Source: Candidatus Woesearchaeota archaeon
GTDB lineage: Archaea > Nanobdellota > Nanobdellia > SCGC-AAA011-G17 > JACPNG01
Assembly (NCBI GenBank): GCA_016185555.1
Contig: JACPNI010000061.1
Location: forward strand, 1 to 8,404
Length of the DNA: 8,404 nucleotides
Reading direction: 5' to 3'
The notes under the pieces were generated by a model, which was not told where the DNA came from, searched no databases, and saw only the letters and a program-made list of their open reading frames with translations. Positions 4,710 through 8,404 of this stretch are shown here, one piece after another (position 1 is the stretch's first letter; each line of letters starts with the position of its first letter). Made by a program: the position numbers and the translations under genes.

Positions 4710-7700
4710 TTAAATCTTCAGGCTAACAACCTTGCTTACTTCATCCTGCATTGATACACCATAGATATAATCTGCATCATTTATTACAGCATCATTATGG
4801 CTAATAACAATATACTGTGCCTTTTCTGAATATTTCTTTATTAACCTTGATAATAATTCAGAATTATTTCTGTCTAAAGCTGCATCAACCTCATCAAGTA
4901 AGTAAAATGAAGCGGGTTGGAATTCCTGTATTGCAAAGATAAAGGCCAAAGCAGTTAATGATTTTTCACCACCAGACAAGCTTTTTATGTCCAAGAACTT
5001 TGTACTGTTTAGCCTAACCTTTATGTCCAAACCGCCATTAAAAACAGTTTCAGGGTCTTCTAAATCAAGATGGGCTTCCCCTTTTGTTGAAAGGCTGGCA
5101 AATATTCTTTTGAAGTTCTCATCTATAACATCATAAGTCTTCATAAACATCTCTTTTTTCTTGCCATCGATCTCAGCCATCAGGTTAAGAACATCTTCCT
5201 TCTCAAGTTTTAATTTGTCTAATTTTTCAACCAGTGCTTTATATTCTTCAGAAACCTTTTCATAGATCTCCAGGGCCCTTAAGTTAACATTCCCAAAATC
5301 TTTTAATTCTGATTCAAATTTTTTAGCTTCATTTCTCAGCTCATCAAGAGAGAGTCCGCGTTTTAGTTTAGCATCAGCAAATTCCTCTGCCTCTTTCATA
5401 AGCCCCTCTATCTCGCTTATTATTTTAGCCTTGTCAAGACTGGAGCTGTTTAGCCTGTATTCAATGCCCTTAATCCTTTCTTCATCTCTTACAATCAATG
5501 TCTCTTTTTGCTGCATTTCAGCACTTAATCTATTCCTTAAATTAAACAACTTCTTGTAATCAGAATAGAACTGACTTGACTTGGATTCATTTTCTTTCAG
5601 GCTTGCTTTTAACTGCTGCACCTTTTCAACAATTGTCTTTGTTTCATTTGTAAAATCCTCTCTTTCTTTTTCATGGTCCTTTATAATTTTTAATGTTCTT
5701 TCCTTCTCCTGCATCAGCATATTATTTATCTGAAGATCAATATTCTTAATTCCGGAATCAACAGCCAAAACTTCTTCCTTAATTCCTTGTCTTTCCAGTT
5801 CAAGCTTTTCAAGCTCTTCATTTAGATGAATATCTTTTGTTCTCTCCCTTAGACTGTGCCTTAATTCCTTTAATTTATTAATTTCCTTGTTAACGCCAGT
5901 AATAATGTTCTCATTGTCACGAAGCCTTGAAATAATATTATTGGCCTGTTCATTAAGCTCATTCCTTCTTTGCTTAAGCTTCTCAACGTCTTCAACACCT
6001 TCAAGCTTCTCAAGTTTTATTATTTCTGCTTCAATCTCTGCTTTTTTCTGCCTGATATTATAGATAAGATCCTCAGACTCAATTTTTCTCTTATCAAGAT
6101 CATCAACAACACTTCTTAGCCTTGAAACTTCCTCCTCAATTCTTCTTATTCCTTCAGAAACTTCTTTTTCCCTGAATCCTAATCCGGTTTTCCTTCTAAA
6201 GCCCCCAGTCATTGAACCAGATACTTCCATTAAGTCACCATCTAAGGTAACCATTCTTGCTCTTCCAATTCCTATCCTTCTGGCAGTTTCAACATTATCA
6301 ATGATAACCGTATCGCCGAAAACATATGAGAAAACATTATTGAATCTTTTATCAAAATTTACAAGATTCACTGCGAGGTCAATTACACCTTTATTCTTAA
6401 GAAGCTCTTTTAATTCAGGCCGGTCTATCCTTGGTTTTAATTTATTCAGTGGCAGGAATGTGACAACACCAAGCCTCTGCTCCTTCAGCATACTGATGCA
6501 TTTTGCAGCAAGCGCATCAGTCTCCACCACTATGCTCTTAATCCTGGGGCCACCCGCAACCTCCAAAGCACCCGAGTACTTGCTGCTCACGTTTCCTAAA
6601 GAGCTTACTGTCCCATGGACTCCGCCTTCTTTTAGGTCAAGGACTCTTTTCGTTGCAAGATCCTCACCAATAAAATCCTTGATGCTGGAATCTTTTATCC
6701 TCAGTCTTTCCAGCTCCTGATCCTTTTCCATTAGTTCCCTTCTGTACTTCGCTAACTGTGCAGAAATAGAAGAATTTTCATTTATCAGCTTACTTAAATC
6801 CAATGTATGTTTTTTGAATCCATTCCTTAAATCTTTAATATTGCTACTGCCATCCTGAGAGCTTTTTTTTATTCTTTCATCAAGATTATTAAGCTCGAAC
6901 TCCAATGGCGCATTCTCCCTCTGAAGCTCCTGCCTTTTAAACTGCAGTTCCTCAAGTATTTTTTGTTTTGAATCAACCTCATTTTCTATAGTGTCAAGAT
7001 TCTCAGCATCTGTTAGCTTATGTTTTTCCTTGAATTTTTGTATATCATCCAATAACTTTTTTTCATTACCAGCAAGATTACTCTGCTTTTTAAGAAGTTC
7101 ATTCTTATTTTTACTTAACTCGTTTATTTTAGCATCAATTTCTTTAAGATTCTTCTCAAGACTTTCTTTCCTGTCCCTAATCTTGACAATTTCATTTTCA
7201 CAAACTTCTTTCCTATTGATTAGCTTCACAATCTCAATCTTAAATTTTTCAATCTCAATCTGTAATTTTTTCTGCTCTATCTCCCCCTTTTGGTCTATTT
7301 CTTCATTTATTCTTTTAACTTCCTCTTTTTTTTCATTGATTGCATTCTTTATTTCCGAAATCCTTGAATTAACAGAACTAAGCTCGTTGTTTAACCTATT
7401 TAGTTCTGACTCAGCACTTAATTTTTTTTCCTCTTTTTCTTTAATCTGCATATGCATCATTGTTGCCTTCATACTCTTAATCTCATCTTCTACCTCACGA
7501 TACTTTAACGCCTTATCACGATCTGTTTTTAACTCGCGAAGATAGGCTTCTCTTTCTGTAAGTATTATATTTGCCTCTGACAGCTTGCCCTGCACCTTTC
7601 CAAGCTCGGACATGGCTTTCTCCTTTCTTTCTTCATAAACAGAAATCCCGGATATTTCCTCTATAATCTTTCTTCTATCCTCATTTTTCATATCTGTAAA

Positions 7701-8404
7701 ACCAATTATGTCACCCTGCAGAACGATATTATGCCCATCAGGGTCTATTCTTCCTGAATTAAGGAGCTCCAAGACCTGCTGCCTTGTTCTTGTCTCATTA
7801 TTAATCCTGTATTTGCTTAATCCATTTGATCTTACCACCCTCGAAACTTTTATTTCTCTGGCATCTAAAGGGAAATGATTATTTGAATTGTCAAAATAAA
7901 TCTCCACCTCTGCTTCTTTTGCCGGCTGACTTTTCTTGCCACCATTAAAAATTAAGTTGGCTGACTTTTCTGCACGCATCTCCTTTGCTGAACTTTTTCC
8001 TAAAACAAAACATAACGCATCTACGACATTGCTATTATGAACAAATAAATTATTCGCAATAAAGTTATGATTATTTTCTATCATAAGGTCATATACATAG
8101 TCCGGCTTTTCTGATAGTTCAATAGAAATAATCTTATCCCAGAAGATATCGGAATTTGATAGATTATATAGTAGAGTCATCAATTCTTCTATTCGCAAAA
8201 CCCTTTCAAGAAACTTATTTTTTATTAACTGATAGAACTTTTCTAAGTTTTTAGGTCGTGCTTTAAATTGTTGGTTTGCCCATTGTTCTCTAATTATATT
8301 TTGATGTAGTCCTATATTTTTTGAAACTTCACAGCTTGAGAGATTTAAAGCATCCATATAACTTACTAAACCAGTTTGTTCATTACTAAGACCGACATAA
8401 TAAG
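4710..8404 (-). CDS. smc: Chromosome segregation ATPase SMC, interrupted in Walker A by an intein; 5' end outside window
   Basis: SMC dimers entrap and organise DNA, using an ATPase head made from both protein ends. The extein part here is 1107 residues (4710-8033). It begins SNVVDALCFVLG, the sequence that follows GPNGSGK in SMC Walker A. The Q-loop IVLQGDI is at 7707-7727. A long coiled coil is followed by the hinge at about 6190-6640, ending in DGDLMEVSGSMTGGF. A second coiled coil leads to the signature LSGGEK (4962-4979), Walker B FYLLDEVDAALD (4872-4907) and the H-loop region IVISHND. Only about 40 N-terminal extein residues are missing, giving a normal SMC length. The ATG at 8357 is not the start: it lies within the intein and the frame stays open to the window edge. 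The stop is six bases from the convergent secreted-protein gene. Confidence 0.96.
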   Translation of the reverse strand, partial: YYVGLSNEQTGLVSYMDALNLSSCEVSKNIGLHQNIIREQWANQQFKARPKNLEKFYQLIKNKFLERVLRIEELMTLLYNLSNSDIFWDKIISIELSEKPDYVYDLMIENNHNFIANNLFVHNSNVVDALCFVLGKSSAKEMRAEKSANLIFNGGKKSQPAKEAEVEIYFDNSNNHFPLDAREIKVSRVVRSNGLSKYRINNETRTRQQVLELLNSGRIDPDGHNIVLQGDIIGFTDMKNEDRRKIIEEISGISVYEERKEKAMSELGKVQGKLSEANIILTEREAYLRELKTDRDKALKYREVEDEIKSMKATMMHMQIKEKEEKKLSAESELNRLNNELSSVNSRISEIKNAINEKKEEVKRINEEIDQKGEIEQKKLQIEIEKFKIEIVKLINRKEVCENEIVKIRDRKESLEKNLKEIDAKINELSKNKNELLKKQSNLAGNEKKLLDDIQKFKEKHKLTDAENLDTIENEVDSKQKILEELQFKRQELQRENAPLEFELNNLDERIKKSSQDGSSNIKDLRNGFKKHTLDLSKLINENSSISAQLAKYRRELMEKDQELERLRIKDSSIKDFIGEDLATKRVLDLKEGGVHGTVSSLGNVSSKYSGALEVAGGPRIKSIVVETDALAAKCISMLKEQRLGVVTFLPLNKLKPRIDRPELKELLKNKGVIDLAVNLVNFDKRFNNVFSYVFGDTVIIDNVETARRIGIGRARMVTLDGDLMEVSGSMTGGFRRKTGLGFREKEVSEGIRRIEEEVSRLRSVVDDLDKRKIESEDLIYNIRQKKAEIEAEIIKLEKLEGVEDVEKLKQRRNELNEQANNIISRLRDNENIITGVNKEINKLKELRHSLRERTKDIHLNEELEKLELERQGIKEEVLAVDSGIKNIDLQINNMLMQEKERTLKIIKDHEKEREDFTNETKTIVEKVQQLKASLKENESKSSQFYSDYKKLFNLRNRLSAEMQQKETLIVRDEERIKGIEYRLNSSSLDKAKIISEIEGLMKEAEEFADAKLKRGLSLDELRNEAKKFESELKDFGNVNLRALEIYEKVSEEYKALVEKLDKLKLEKEDVLNLMAEIDGKKKEMFMKTYDVIDENFKRIFASLSTKGEAHLDLEDPETVFNGGLDIKVRLNSTKFLDIKSLSGGEKSLTALAFIFAIQEFQPASFYLLDEVDAALDRNNSELLSRLIKKYSEKAQYIVISHNDAVINDADYIYGVSMQDEVSKVVSLKI
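8034..8404 (-). other. C-terminal part of an intein in SMC (123 complete codons visible)
   Basis: The segment before the SMC extein ends VYDLMIENNHNFIANN then LFVHN, followed by Ser. This fits intein blocks F and G: a YDL strand, HNF-x-AN, and a His-Asn end with Ser as the first extein residue. The preceding IFWDKIISIE is also typical of the strand entering block F. The splice junction is between 8034 and 8033. Upstream, CEVSKNIGLHQNIIREQW (about 8280-8333) looks like a helix-turn-helix, as found in some endonuclease-bearing inteins. Blocks A and B and any LAGLIDADG motifs would lie beyond the right edge. The C-terminal splicing residues look intact, so splicing activity is likely. Confidence 0.93.

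Noticed and set aside
6301..6720. Open frame of 139 codons on the plus strand
   Set aside because: It lies antisense to the SMC hinge, which has clear family motifs. Its Ser/Leu/Phe-rich product has no recognisable feature.
6991..7545. Open frame of 184 codons on the plus strand with many hydrophobic residues
   Set aside because: It is antisense to the Lys/Glu-rich SMC coiled coil, which reads as Phe/Leu/Ser in the opposite strand. The apparent membrane character is an artefact.
8355..8357. ATG at 8357 as the true start of the SMC gene
   Set aside because: The frame stays open upstream to the window edge, no promoter or SD precedes it, and the following 108 codons are intein, not an SMC N-terminus.
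1..8404. CRISPR arrays, tRNA or rRNA genes, insertion sequences
   Set aside because: No regularly spaced repeats, tRNA-like cloverleaf sequence, transposase-like coding sequence or terminal inverted repeats were seen; the only long repeat is the 39-base pair in the secreted-protein genes.

Overview
The window looks like archaeal DNA, most plausibly from a small-genome, AT-rich lineage such as DPANN (Woesearchaeota or Pacearchaeota type). The lineage is inference. The archaeal call rests on an archaeal/eukaryal-type tryptophanyl-tRNA synthetase, an archaeal-type SMC, and three genes with TATA-like boxes centred about 26 bases before the start codon, the geometry of leaderless archaeal transcripts.

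Layout. Positions 1-3195 are all minus strand. They hold the first codons of an exported protein running off the left edge, trpS, a YbaK/ProX-type aminoacyl-tRNA deacylase, and a short GH57 glycoside hydrolase with DUF3536-like signatures. Positions 3305-4703 hold a plus-strand cassette of three small unrecognised genes. Two encode paralogous secreted proteins with almost the same signal peptide and a DNNCDG-x-FETKY motif. Between them lies a two-helix membrane protein. All three start behind a run of five or six G. From 4710 to the right edge a long minus-strand frame encodes SMC.

The most notable feature is at the right edge. The SMC frame does not begin inside the window. It stays open to the last base, and its first 123 codons are the C-terminal part of an intein ending in His-Asn, followed by Ser. 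That Ser is the residue after the invariant Lys of Walker A, so the intein interrupts the ATP-binding loop of SMC. The N-extein and most of the intein lie beyond the window.

The trpS and deacylase genes are adjacent, and both act on tRNA charging or its quality control, but each seems to have its own promoter. The GH57 gene and the secreted-protein cassette diverge from a 109-base intergenic region. The cassette and SMC converge with only six bases between their stop codons.
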